From JBCCFK01 sp965262315 (GTDB lineage: Bacteria > Actinomycetota > Acidimicrobiia > Acidimicrobiales > UBA8592), in NCBI GenBank assembly GCA_965262315.1, contig CBDHFJ010000077.1, positions 1 through 30,790 on the forward strand: a stretch of 30,790 nucleotides of DNA, read 5' to 3'. The notes beneath the pieces are model-generated. The model saw only the letters and a list, made by a program, of their open reading frames with translations. It made no database searches and was not told the DNA's origin. The position numbers and the translations under genes were made by a program. Shown in pieces: positions 7,635 through 15,319 of the stretch (positions are counted from its first letter, which is position 1; each line of letters begins with the position of its first letter).

Positions 7635-10049
7635 ATGACGGACGTGCCCGCGGGCCATCTGTTCATCGGCGGTGAGGTCGACCCCGCCACCCACGACCGG
7701 ATCGACGCTGCCGACATCCACTACGAGGCGTCCAACTTCACCACCCACGGCGTCATCGTCGGCATGACGGGTTCGGGCAAGACCGGCTTGGGCGTGATCC
7801 TGCTCGAAGAAGCACTCCTGCAGGGCGTCCCCACCCTCGTGATCGACCCCAAGGGCGACATGGGCAACCTCCTGCTCACGTTCCCCGACCTGGCGCCTGC
7901 GGACTTCGAGCCCTGGATCGATGCCGCCGCGGCCGAACGCGACGGCAAGACGGTCGCCGAGGCGGCCGCCGGAACGGCGGATCTGTGGAAGAACGGTCTC
8001 GCCGGCTGGGGCATCGGCCCCGACCGCATCAAAGAGCTCCGAGACCGAGTGGACTTCACGATCTACACGCCCGGTTCCACGTCCGGCGTCCCCCTCAACG
8101 TGATCGGCTCGCTCCGCTCCCCCGGCGACGTCGATGCCGAGACGATGGCCGACGAGATCGAAGGCTTCGCCTCGTCGATCCTGGGCCTCGTCGGCATCGA
8201 CGCCGACCCGCTGGCGAGCCGCGAGCACATCCTGATCTCGAACCTGGTGGCTCATGCGTGGAACAACGGCGCCGAGATCGACCTGGCCGGCCTGATCGGC
8301 CAGATCCAGCAGCCACCGATCCGCAAGCTCGGCGTCATCGACCTGGACACGTTCTTCCCGCCGGCCGACCGCATGCAGCTCGCGCTCAAGCTCAACGGGC
8401 TGATCGCCTCCCCGGCGTTCGCCAGCTGGGTACAAGGTGTCGACCTCGACATCGGGTCCCTGCTGTACACCCCCGAGGGTGCGCCCCGATGCGCCATCGT
8501 GTCCATCGCACACCTGAGCGACGAGGAGCGACAGTTCGTCGTCACCCTGCTGTTGTCCAAGATGGTCACCTGGATGCGCGCCCAGCCCGGCACCACCGAC
8601 CTGCGGGCGATGGTCTACATGGACGAGGTCTTCGGCTTCGTGCCCCCCACCGCAGCGCCGCCGGCCAAGAAGCCGATCCTGACGATCCTCAAGCAGGCCC
8701 GGGCCTTCGGTGTCGGCATGGTCCTGTCGACGCAGAACCCGGTCGATCTCGACTACAAGGCCATCTCGAACGCCGGCACCTGGATGATCGGCCGCCTCCA
8801 GACCGAGCGGGACAAGGGTCGTCTGCTCGAGGGCATGACCTCGGCGTCGGGCGATGTCGACATCTCCCTGGTGGACGAGACGATCAGCGGCCTCGGCAAG
8901 CGCGAGTTCCTGCTGTCGTCGACCAAGTCGTCCGAGCCGGTCGTGTTCGGCACCCGCTGGGCGATGTCCTACCTGCCGGGTCCGCTGACCCGCGAGCAGA
9001 TCTCGACCCTGATGGCCGACACACAGCCGGTGGAGACGGCGTCCACGATCGGCGCTCCCGCCGACGCTCCCGCGGCCCCCGCGGCCGAACCCGCGCCGAC
9101 CCTCGCGGCCGACGAGACCACCGCGCCGCCCACCGTGGCCGACACGGCTCCGGTCGTGTGGCTCGACGCCGCCGCACCCTGGGCCGCCGACCTCGGCGCC
9201 GTGCCCGGCGGGCGCCGTCTCCGTCCAGGCCTGGCCGCTCGGGTGAAGCTCCTCTTCGACGAGACCAAGGCCGACCTCCGACACGAGGAGGAATGGGAGG
9301 CCGTCCTGTTCCCCCTCGATGGCGAGCAGGCCGACATGGACCGAGCGGTCGCCGTCGACTACGACGACCGCGACTTCCGCTCCGACGCTCCCGAGGACGC
9401 CGTCTACGTCCTCGGCGACGCCAAGATCCACACCAAGACCTTCTTCACCAACGCGACCCGCGACCTCAAGGACCGGCTGTACCGCTCCGAGGGTTTCACC
9501 CTCCTGCGGAACGAACCGTTGAAGGCCTACAGCCGACCGGACGAGTCCCGGGAGGACTTCGAAGCCCGCTGCCTGCGGCTCGCCGACGAGGCGGCCGACG
9601 CGGACCTCGACAAGGTGCGGCAGACACTCGAGAAGCGGATCGATCGAGTCCAGGACGCGATCGCCAAGGCCGAGGACAAGCTCCGGGAAGCCGAATCCAA
9701 GGCGGACAACAGCCGCAGCGACGAGATCATGTCGGGTGTCGGCGACGTGTTGGGGTCGTTGCTCGGCGGGCGGAAATCCGGGCGTTCGATCCTGGGCGGC
9801 CTCCGTCGGGCCGGCTCGAAGCGAAAGAGCCGACAAGCTGCGGCCGAACGGGTGCGGACTGCGGAGAATCGCCTGGTCGAGAAGATCGACGAGCTCGAGG
9901 ACCTCGAGCTCGAGCTCGCCGAGACCGTCGAGGACATCGTGGACGACTGGGACGCCAGGGCGGCCGAGATCACAGAGTTCGAGGTCAGCCTCGAGAAGAG
10001 TGACATCTCCGTCGACTCCCTGAAGCTGGTCTGGATCCCGACCGAGTAG
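7635..10049 (+). CDS. HerA/FtsK-like ATPase of unknown function with C-terminal coiled coil
   Basis: The 804-residue ATPase has Walker A GMTGSGKT at residues 43-50, immediately followed by the family hallmark VIDPKGDMGNLLLTFPDL. Walker B is VYMDE, with acidic residues about 330-331, and STQNPVDLDYKAISN a little later resembles the sensor region of HerA/VirB4-type motors (COG0433, DUF87). An Ala/Pro-rich linker lies around 470-510. From about 655 a coiled coil starts, interrupted by a glycine-rich segment (VLGSLLGGRKSGRSILGG) and resuming to the end. The start is ATG 7635 with AGGAG six bases before; the frame is open upstream to 7359, but that part is unlike the family. The family is widespread but I know of no assigned function. 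An HNH gene follows after 11 bases, so DNA is a likely substrate. Confidence 0.85.
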   Translation: MTDVPAGHLFIGGEVDPATHDRIDAADIHYEASNFTTHGVIVGMTGSGKTGLGVILLEEALLQGVPTLVIDPKGDMGNLLLTFPDLAPADFEPWIDAAAAERDGKTVAEAAAGTADLWKNGLAGWGIGPDRIKELRDRVDFTIYTPGSTSGVPLNVIGSLRSPGDVDAETMADEIEGFASSILGLVGIDADPLASREHILISNLVAHAWNNGAEIDLAGLIGQIQQPPIRKLGVIDLDTFFPPADRMQLALKLNGLIASPAFASWVQGVDLDIGSLLYTPEGAPRCAIVSIAHLSDEERQFVVTLLLSKMVTWMRAQPGTTDLRAMVYMDEVFGFVPPTAAPPAKKPILTILKQARAFGVGMVLSTQNPVDLDYKAISNAGTWMIGRLQTERDKGRLLEGMTSASGDVDISLVDETISGLGKREFLLSSTKSSEPVVFGTRWAMSYLPGPLTREQISTLMADTQPVETASTIGAPADAPAAPAAEPAPTLAADETTAPPTVADTAPVVWLDAAAPWAADLGAVPGGRRLRPGLAARVKLLFDETKADLRHEEEWEAVLFPLDGEQADMDRAVAVDYDDRDFRSDAPEDAVYVLGDAKIHTKTFFTNATRDLKDRLYRSEGFTLLRNEPLKAYSRPDESREDFEARCLRLADEAADADLDKVRQTLEKRIDRVQDAIAKAEDKLREAESKADNSRSDEIMSGVGDVLGSLLGGRKSGRSILGGLRRAGSKRKSRQAAAERVRTAENRLVEKIDELEDLELELAETVEDIVDDWDARAAEITEFEVSLEKSDISVDSLKLVWIPTE

Positions 10050-10060
10050 GGCGCGCGGGC

Positions 10061-10552
10061 GTGACCAGGGTGGCCGATCTCGCCGACCGAGACGGTTGGG
10101 TGTGTTGGCTCTGCGAGTCCCCGATCGACCCCGACGCCATCGAGGGGTCGCCCGATCGTGCCACCGTCGACCACGTCGTGCCGAAGTCCAGGGGCGGCCG
10201 GACCGAACCGGGCAACCTCCGTCTGGCGCACGCACGCTGCAACGGCCGGCGCGGCAACGACCTGCCCGAGCTGGTCTGGCCGGATCGGTTCATGCTGATC
10301 GACGCCGCACCGCTGTGGCAGTCCCTGGCCCGCATTCTGAAGCGGCGGTCGCCCGAGATCATCGCGGTCGCTCCCACCCGGGACCTCGCCGACGAGGCCG
10401 CGGCCTGGGCGGCGTTCAGAGTCCAGCGGTTCGTGGGTGGCACCTGGCGCACGGACCTGGAACAGGTCGGTGCCGGCGACGGCTGCCTGATCCGTCTGAC
10501 GTTGACCGGCGAGCCCGACATCACCGACGTCGGCAGGCCGATCAGCCGCTGA
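10061..10552 (+). CDS. HNH endonuclease family protein
   Basis: The 163-residue protein starts with GTG 11 bases after the ATPase stop, probably in one operon. A zinc-knuckle pair CWLC (15, 18) and the HNH core DHVVPKSRGG (Asp37-His38), Asn52, His57 and CN (60-61) are all present, so the nuclease fold looks intact. The C-terminal 90 residues have no recognised domain. A second possible start is the GTG at 10070. HNH proteins of this size are often stand-alone nucleases of unknown target. The partnership with a HerA-like motor is suggestive but not proof of a system. Its stop is only six bases from the convergent lipoprotein stop. Confidence 0.8.
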   Translation: MTRVADLADRDGWVCWLCESPIDPDAIEGSPDRATVDHVVPKSRGGRTEPGNLRLAHARCNGRRGNDLPELVWPDRFMLIDAAPLWQSLARILKRRSPEIIAVAPTRDLADEAAAWAAFRVQRFVGGTWRTDLEQVGAGDGCLIRLTLTGEPDITDVGRPISR

Positions 10553-10558
10553 CCGCCC

Positions 10559-12013
10559 TCAGCCCCCGGACTCCTCGTCGGGAACCGGGGTGGGTTCGGC
10601 CTCGGGGTCGGGGGTCGGGGTCGGCGCCTCGGTGCCGAGCGTGGACGTGATCGTCAGGTTCACCAGGTTCTCGTCGTTGCAGTTGAACCCCCCTCGACGG
10701 TCCGGGAACGTCCGCTCCCACTCGCCGTTGTTGAGCGTCATGATGACGATGCACGGCGACGGCTCGCCCCCACCCGGGTTCGAGGTCCCGTGGAGTCCGC
10801 CGGCGTCCCACGCGGTGATCGATCGCGCCGCGGCGATCACACCGGATCGGGTGAGCGAGTTGGGGTCGAAGGTCGCCGTACCGGTCCCGACTGCCCGGTC
10901 GACCGCCTCTTCGAACAAGAGCGCCGACGCCCAGGCGGAGATGCCCGTGGAGGTGGGCACGGCGTCCGGGACATGCGACGCGAGCAGGAATCGGTAGCGG
11001 GTCAGCTCGCTGCTGGTGTCCTGCTCCTCCAGCGGAACGGTGTGGAGCCACACCGACACCCCGTCGGCGTCGGGGCCGGCGGCGTCGACCCAGGTCTGGG
11101 AGTAGCACGCCTGCCCGCAGTCGATGACCGCCGGGCGGTCGATGCCCTGTGCGGACAGCTGACCCAGCAGGTCGATGAGACGGCCGCCGTCGTTGCGCCA
11201 CGCCAGGAGCTGGGCGTCCGATGCACCCAGCGCCGCGGCCTCGGCCGCGAAGTCGGTGTCGAAGGGGATCTGCGGCCGGTGGACGAACTCGTAACCCTGC
11301 GCCTGCGCGGCCTCGATCATGCGTTCGCCGTTGGCGAGGGTGACGGGGAACTCGAGTGTCAGGGTGGCCGCAGCGGACGCGGCGAGGGGTTGGGTGCGCG
11401 CCAGCCGCCGCTCGGCGCCGGCGACCCACAAGTCGCTCGTGATGGGATTGGAGACCGTGGTCACCGCGGACTCGAGTCGTTCTTGGCTGTTCACGACCGC
11501 GGGGAAGTCGGGAATGCCGCACGAGGCCGATTCGAGCTGCTCCAAGCCGTCGCCGTCGAACAGCGCGGTCGACCCCACCAACGCGAAGTAGTCGCGGTTG
11601 CACGCGATGTTGATGGCCGAGGCGTGGTCGGCGAGCAGCGGGTTGGTCGGGATGGCTTCGACCACGATCTGGCGTCCCACCAGCGGGCTGTTGGTGTTCC
11701 GGTCCTCAGCCCACGCCTGGATCGCATCGAAGGCGCTCTGCGACATCTGGTCGCTGACCGGGTCACCGCTGCGATCGATGATGACGCCGATGCGGAGCTC
11801 GGTGGCCGACAAGCCGGGCTCTCCCTCGAACGGCGCCGGCGTGGGCGTGGGCACGTTGGGGACCGTTGGCGCCGGGGTGGGCGTGGGTTCCGGCGTGGGG
11901 GTCACCGTGGCCGGCGGCTGCACCAGAGGGACGACGGGTTCGCCGCAGGCGCCGGCGACCAGGCCCAAGGGCACGAGGATCGCCGTCAGGAGCAACAGCA
12001 GCGACGGACGCAT
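10559..12013 (-). CDS. Substrate-binding lipoprotein, periplasmic-binding-protein type 1 fold
   Basis: The 484-residue protein has a lipoprotein signal (hydrophobic run of about 15 residues ending VAGAC, lipidated Cys23), then a Pro/Thr linker of the PTPEPTPTPAP type to about residue 65. The mature domain begins LRIGVIIDRSGDPVSDQ, the opening strand of branched-chain amino-acid type receptors (Peripla_BP_6). Several cysteines in the mature domain (ACNRD, SCGIP, DCGQACY, PSPC, FNCND) suggest disulfides. It ends in a second Pro/Thr/Glu tail. No permease or ATPase gene is adjacent, so it is an orphan receptor or a sensor. The ligand is unknown. A TAGCCT box nine bases before the ATG suggests a leaderless or near-leaderless message. 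Confidence 0.8.
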   Translation of the reverse strand: MRPSLLLLLTAILVPLGLVAGACGEPVVPLVQPPATVTPTPEPTPTPAPTVPNVPTPTPAPFEGEPGLSATELRIGVIIDRSGDPVSDQMSQSAFDAIQAWAEDRNTNSPLVGRQIVVEAIPTNPLLADHASAINIACNRDYFALVGSTALFDGDGLEQLESASCGIPDFPAVVNSQERLESAVTTVSNPITSDLWVAGAERRLARTQPLAASAAATLTLEFPVTLANGERMIEAAQAQGYEFVHRPQIPFDTDFAAEAAALGASDAQLLAWRNDGGRLIDLLGQLSAQGIDRPAVIDCGQACYSQTWVDAAGPDADGVSVWLHTVPLEEQDTSSELTRYRFLLASHVPDAVPTSTGISAWASALLFEEAVDRAVGTGTATFDPNSLTRSGVIAAARSITAWDAGGLHGTSNPGGGEPSPCIVIMTLNNGEWERTFPDRRGGFNCNDENLVNLTITSTLGTEAPTPTPDPEAEPTPVPDEESGG

Positions 12014-12022
12014 GATCCGTCA

Positions 12023-12028
12023 AGGCTA
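12023..12028 (-). promoter_or_regulatory. -10 element TAGCCT of the lipoprotein gene
   Basis: On the minus strand, TAGCCT is followed by nine bases and the ATG at 12013. No ribosome-binding site lies between, which fits a transcript with no leader or one of one to three bases. Confidence 0.45.
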
Positions 12029-12110
12029 GTGGCGGGCCTGGGCGATGGCGGACCGCCCACCGCCGAGGCCGACATCGCCACGGGGCCGGGGCACTCGCCC
12101 CAGGCGGCAC

Positions 12111-12116
12111 TACGGT
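12111..12116 (+). promoter_or_regulatory. -10 element TACGGT of the MFS gene (decides the start)
   Basis: TACGGT ends seven bases before ATG 12124 and overlaps the alternative in-frame GTG at 12115. A start at 12115 would lie inside the promoter, so ATG 12124 is preferred. No ribosome-binding site is present. Confidence 0.5.
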
Positions 12117-12123
12117 GGCCCGA

Positions 12124-13395
12124 ATGCCCGTTGACGCTCCCACCGCCGACGCAGCGTCGCCGGGGCGCCGCCGTCTGACCGCACTCCGAGCGTTGGGCAA
12201 CGACCAATTCCGGCGCTTCTACGCGGGCTCGCTCGTGGCCCAGTTGGGATTCTGGATCTCCCACATCTCCTTCCAGGACCTGATGTCGGACCTCACCGAG
12301 GACGAGCTGTGGGTGGCACTGTTGTTCACCACGACGTTCGGGCCGGTCATCTTCATCGGCCCCATCGGCGGGAGCATCGTGGACCGCTTCGACCGCAAGC
12401 GGGTGCTCATGGCCAGCTATCTGGCCCTGGCCGGTGCCGCGGGATTCCAGCTCACCCTGGTGGCAACCGACATCGTGACACCGCTGTGGCTGCTGCTCAG
12501 CGGCGGCATCGTCGGCATGACCATGGCGGTGCTCGGCCCGACGCTCCAGACGGTCACGGCGAACCTCGTGGAACCGGCCGACCTCCCCAGCGCGATCTCG
12601 CTCCAGGCGATGAGCGCGAACCTGAGCCGGGTGATCGGTCCGGCGCTGGCGGCGCCGGTGATCGCGGCCGATCTGTTCGAGGTCTCGTGGGGCACGTACC
12701 TCGGGACCGCGTTGTTCGCCATGGCTGTGGCGTCGACGCTCACGTTGCGACCGTACGAGCGCGACTCCCAGGAGATGAGCCTCGGCCGGCGTATCCGGTC
12801 CGGCCTCGCTCATGCCCAGAGCCGACCGCCGGCCATGGCGTGTCTGCTGCTGGTGGCCGCCGTGTCCGCCCTGGTAGTTGCCCACATCTCGCTCATGCCC
12901 GCGTTCACCGAGGACCAGCTCGGCCGCCCCAAGGGCGACTTCGTGTGGATCGGTGTGGCCACCGGCCTGGGCGCGTTGTTCGGGGCGTTCACCGCGGGCT
13001 CGTTCAAGCGAGCGGCCACCCTGCGGCGGGGCGCCCTGCTCGCGCTCCCCTACTGCGTGCTGCTGGTCGTGTTCTCCCGCACCACCAACTTCGGGCTCGC
13101 GATCGCAATCCAGGTGGCGATGGGGTTCTGCTACATCGCGGCGTTCACCACCATGCAGGTCCGGATCCAGGAACTGGTCGACGAGGAGTTCCGCGGCCGG
13201 GTGATGAGCCTGTTCCAGATCGCGTGGGGCGGCGTCGTGCCGATCGGGACGCTGGTGATGGGACTGATGGCCGGCGAAGCCGGACTCGACCTCGGCTCGG
13301 CCGACACGATGCTCGTCACCGGCGCGGTCGCGACGGTCTACACCGCCGTCGTCGCGGCCCGGGCGCCGCGACGCCTGCGACCGACGGGCACCTGA
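12124..13395 (+). CDS. MFS transporter, MFS_3 / EntS-like exporter
   Basis: The 423-residue membrane protein has about 12 hydrophobic segments. MFS motif A sits between helices 2 and 3 (GGSIVDRFDRKR, residues 82-93), and the loop between halves is RPYERDSQEMSLGRRIRSG. The order and the opening NDQFRRFYAGSLVAQLGFWI resemble the MFS_3 group (PF05977) that includes the enterobactin exporter EntS, so drug or siderophore export is the best guess. There is no siderophore gene nearby. The start is ATG 12124, with a -10 box just upstream. Divergent from the lipoprotein gene across 110 bases. Confidence 0.87.
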   Translation: MPVDAPTADAASPGRRRLTALRALGNDQFRRFYAGSLVAQLGFWISHISFQDLMSDLTEDELWVALLFTTTFGPVIFIGPIGGSIVDRFDRKRVLMASYLALAGAAGFQLTLVATDIVTPLWLLLSGGIVGMTMAVLGPTLQTVTANLVEPADLPSAISLQAMSANLSRVIGPALAAPVIAADLFEVSWGTYLGTALFAMAVASTLTLRPYERDSQEMSLGRRIRSGLAHAQSRPPAMACLLLVAAVSALVVAHISLMPAFTEDQLGRPKGDFVWIGVATGLGALFGAFTAGSFKRAATLRRGALLALPYCVLLVVFSRTTNFGLAIAIQVAMGFCYIAAFTTMQVRIQELVDEEFRGRVMSLFQIAWGGVVPIGTLVMGLMAGEAGLDLGSADTMLVTGAVATVYTAVVAARAPRRLRPTGT

Positions 13396-13433
13396 CCGCC
13401 GCGCCGCAGCCTCCCGGGCCCCGGGAATCTCCG

Positions 13434-13462
13434 TTCGATCACGAGCGCTGCTCGCGTAGCGT
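13434..13462 (+). promoter_or_regulatory. Promoter of the VOC gene, leaderless
   Basis: TAGCGT (13457-13462) ends six bases before ATG 13469. TTCGAT (13434-13439) lies 17 bases upstream as a possible weak -35. No ribosome-binding site is visible, so transcription probably starts at the A of the start codon. Confidence 0.5.
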
Positions 13463-13468
13463 GGATTC

Positions 13469-13933
13469 ATGTCGATCCCCCGCCAACCAGCCAACGTCCG
13501 ACAGCTTCGCCTGGTCGTCGAGGCGGACGACTTCGACGAAGCCGTCCGCTTCTACCGCGATGCGCTCGGGTTGCCCGAGCAGGCGGCCTTCGAGGGCGAC
13601 GGCGACGCCCGGGTCGTGATCTTCGAAGCGGGCCGTGCGACGCTCGAGATCGCCAACCCGGCCCAGAAGCGGATGATCGACGACGTCGAGGCGGACGGCC
13701 ATGTGAGCGACCGGATCAGGGTGGCCTTCGAGGTCTCCGACACCGCTGCCACCACGGATGCGCTCCGAGCTGCCGGTGCAACGGTGCTCGCACCGCCGAC
13801 GGAGACGCCTTGGCGGTCACTCAACGCTCGCCTGGACGGGCCGGCGGGCCTCCAGCTCACCCTCTTCCAGGAGTTGGAGACCGAGGCGACCCGCTCCGAA
13901 GCCGGCGGTTTCGGCACCAGTACCGACCGCTGA
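13469..13933 (+). CDS. VOC (glyoxalase/dioxygenase fold) family protein
   Basis: The 154-residue protein has two beta-alpha-beta-beta-beta modules. The first reads VRQLRLVVEADDFDEAVRFYRDALGL and ends VIFEAGRATLEIA; the second reads RIRVAFEVSDTAATTDALRAAGATV and ends LDGPAGLQLTLFQEL. The last strand's Glu is a usual metal-ligand position. His is lacking at the first usual ligand position (Arg-Leu-Val), so glyoxalase activity cannot be presumed. Members may be dioxygenases, isomerases or antibiotic-binding resistance proteins. It is likely transcribed alone from its own promoter, although the MFS gene ends only 73 bases upstream. Confidence 0.8.
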   Translation: MSIPRQPANVRQLRLVVEADDFDEAVRFYRDALGLPEQAAFEGDGDARVVIFEAGRATLEIANPAQKRMIDDVEADGHVSDRIRVAFEVSDTAATTDALRAAGATVLAPPTETPWRSLNARLDGPAGLQLTLFQELETEATRSEAGGFGTSTDR

Positions 13934-13946
13934 GCTTCGCTCAGTC
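13928..13946. terminator. Hairpin containing both convergent stop codons
   Basis: CTGAGC (13930-13935), loop TTC, GCTCAG (13939-13944). The TGA of the VOC gene and the stop of the minus-strand iron-sulfur subunit both lie within the stem. There is no U-tract, so this is a candidate bidirectional terminator only. Confidence 0.4.
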
Positions 13947-14405
13947 CAACTCCACCGCGGTCTCGCGCACCGAGGCCAGGATCTTCGCGTAGCCCGTGCA
14001 GCGGCAGAGGTTGCCCGACAGGCCGATGCGGATGTCGTCCATCGTGGGGTCGGGGTTGCGCGCCAGCAGGGCGTGGGCCGACATGAGCATGCCGGGGGTG
14101 CAGAACCCACACTGCACGCCGCCGTGGTCGAGGATGTTGCGCTGCAACGGGTGCAGTTGGTCACCGTCGGCCAGGCCCTCGACGGTGGTGATCTCCCGGC
14201 CCTGCGCCTGGACGGCCAGGTACGAGCAGGAGTTGACCGGCTGACCGTCGACCAGGACCATGCAGGCGCCGCACTCGCAGTCGTCGCAGCCCTCCTTGGT
14301 CCCGGTGAGACCGACGTCCTCACGAATCGCGGTCACCAGGTTGCGGTCGACCGGAGCGGTGACCGGGTACGTGATGCCGTTCACCGTGAGCGGGTAGCTC
14401 TCCAT
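13941..14405 (-). CDS. Molybdenum hydroxylase small subunit, [2Fe-2S] (CoxS/XdhC-like)
   Basis: This is the electron-transfer subunit of a xanthine dehydrogenase/CO dehydrogenase-type hydroxylase. The plant-type cluster motif reads GCDDCECGAC with a further Cys in NSCSYL; the second cluster motif reads QCGFCTPGM and NLCRCTGY. One extra Cys replaces the Gly usual in the C-x-x-G-x-C motif. ATG 14405 is preferred because AGGAG lies nine bases upstream and MESYPLTVNG matches the family's start. An alternative GTG at 14423 overlaps the previous stop by four bases (GTGA) and follows GGGGAGG, adding six residues. It is the last gene of the operon, with the order large, medium, small. Confidence 0.9.
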   Translation of the reverse strand: MESYPLTVNGITYPVTAPVDRNLVTAIREDVGLTGTKEGCDDCECGACMVLVDGQPVNSCSYLAVQAQGREITTVEGLADGDQLHPLQRNILDHGGVQCGFCTPGMLMSAHALLARNPDPTMDDIRIGLSGNLCRCTGYAKILASVRETAVELD

Positions 14406-14419
14406 CGCAGCGTGCTCCT

Positions 14420-15319
14420 TCACAGGGCCTCCCCGACGCCGAGTGCTCGGTTGACCGGGACGGCGATCTCCTCACCCGCAGCCCGCCGGGCTGCGGCGTC
14501 GAATGCTCGACGTGCCATCACCCCGACCGTGTGGCGGCGGTACGCGTCGCTGGCGCGCAGGTCGGAGATGGGCGTGGCTGCGGCCGACGCGACCTCGGCC
14601 ACTGCGTCGCCGCAATCAGCGGGAGCGCGACCGTCGCACAGGTCGCTGATGCCCTCCACGTGGACGATGGTCGGCGCAACGGCCGTCAGCGCCACGCTGG
14701 CCATGGCCACGGTGCCATCGTCTGCGAGTACCACCGTCGCAGCTGCGCCGACGACGGCGATCTCCATGGCTCGGCGGTACTCCAGGCGAACGTAGGCCGA
14801 CCCGCTGGCAGGAGGCGCCGGAGGGAGGTCGATGCCGACACACAGCTCGTCGGCCGTGGCGGTCGTCGTTCCCGGACCGGACCAGAGGTCGGCGATCGGG
14901 ATCGTCCGCGAGCCCGATGCGGACCGGAGCTCCACGTCAGCACCGAGGACCATCAGCGGCGCGCCGGTGTCCATCGCCGGCGACCCGTTCATGATGTTGC
15001 CGCCGACGGTGCCGACGTTGCGGGTCGCGGGCGAGCCCACCAACGCCGCAGCGTCGGCGACGCCGGTGGCCTCGGCGAGCACGATGCCGTCGGTCATCAA
15101 GGCCGCGTGGGTGACGAGCGCCCCGATGCGAACCCCGCCGGCGGTGCGCTCGACGGTGGACAGCTCGGCCAGGCGGTCGATGGCCACCAGATGCTCGGGC
15201 ATGGCCTCCTTGCCCTGACGAGCCCCGACGACGAGGTCGCTGCCGCCGGCGATCGGCCGGGCGCCGGCGGCCATGGCGTCGACGGCCTCGTCGACGGTGC
15301 GGGCGATGGTGAAGCTCAC
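14420..15319 (-). CDS. Molybdenum hydroxylase medium subunit, FAD-binding (CoxM-like)
   Basis: The 299-residue protein is of the CoxM/XdhB type that carries FAD between the iron-sulfur and molybdenum subunits. RPIAGGSDLVVGARQG (about 21-36) is the FAD pyrophosphate-binding loop, and ATRNVGTVGGNIMNGSPAMD (about 100-119) is the second FAD motif (TIGGN type). The C-terminal CO_deh_flav_C-like part follows from about 190. The start is GTG 15319, overlapping the large-subunit stop by four bases, with AGGAGG seven bases upstream, so translation is coupled. The frame continues upstream into the large-subunit gene as an antiphase open frame; that part is not coding. Confidence 0.92.
   Translation of the reverse strand: MSFTIARTVDEAVDAMAAGARPIAGGSDLVVGARQGKEAMPEHLVAIDRLAELSTVERTAGGVRIGALVTHAALMTDGIVLAEATGVADAAALVGSPATRNVGTVGGNIMNGSPAMDTGAPLMVLGADVELRSASGSRTIPIADLWSGPGTTTATADELCVGIDLPPAPPASGSAYVRLEYRRAMEIAVVGAAATVVLADDGTVAMASVALTAVAPTIVHVEGISDLCDGRAPADCGDAVAEVASAAATPISDLRASDAYRRHTVGVMARRAFDAAARRAAGEEIAVPVNRALGVGEAL

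Noticed and set aside
7500..10235. A 911-codon open frame on the minus strand opposite the HerA-like ATPase
   Set aside because: Its composition (Gly, Val, Asp, Arg, His-rich, no recognisable domain) is that of an antisense shadow of a high-GC gene; the plus strand has Walker motifs and a ribosome-binding site.
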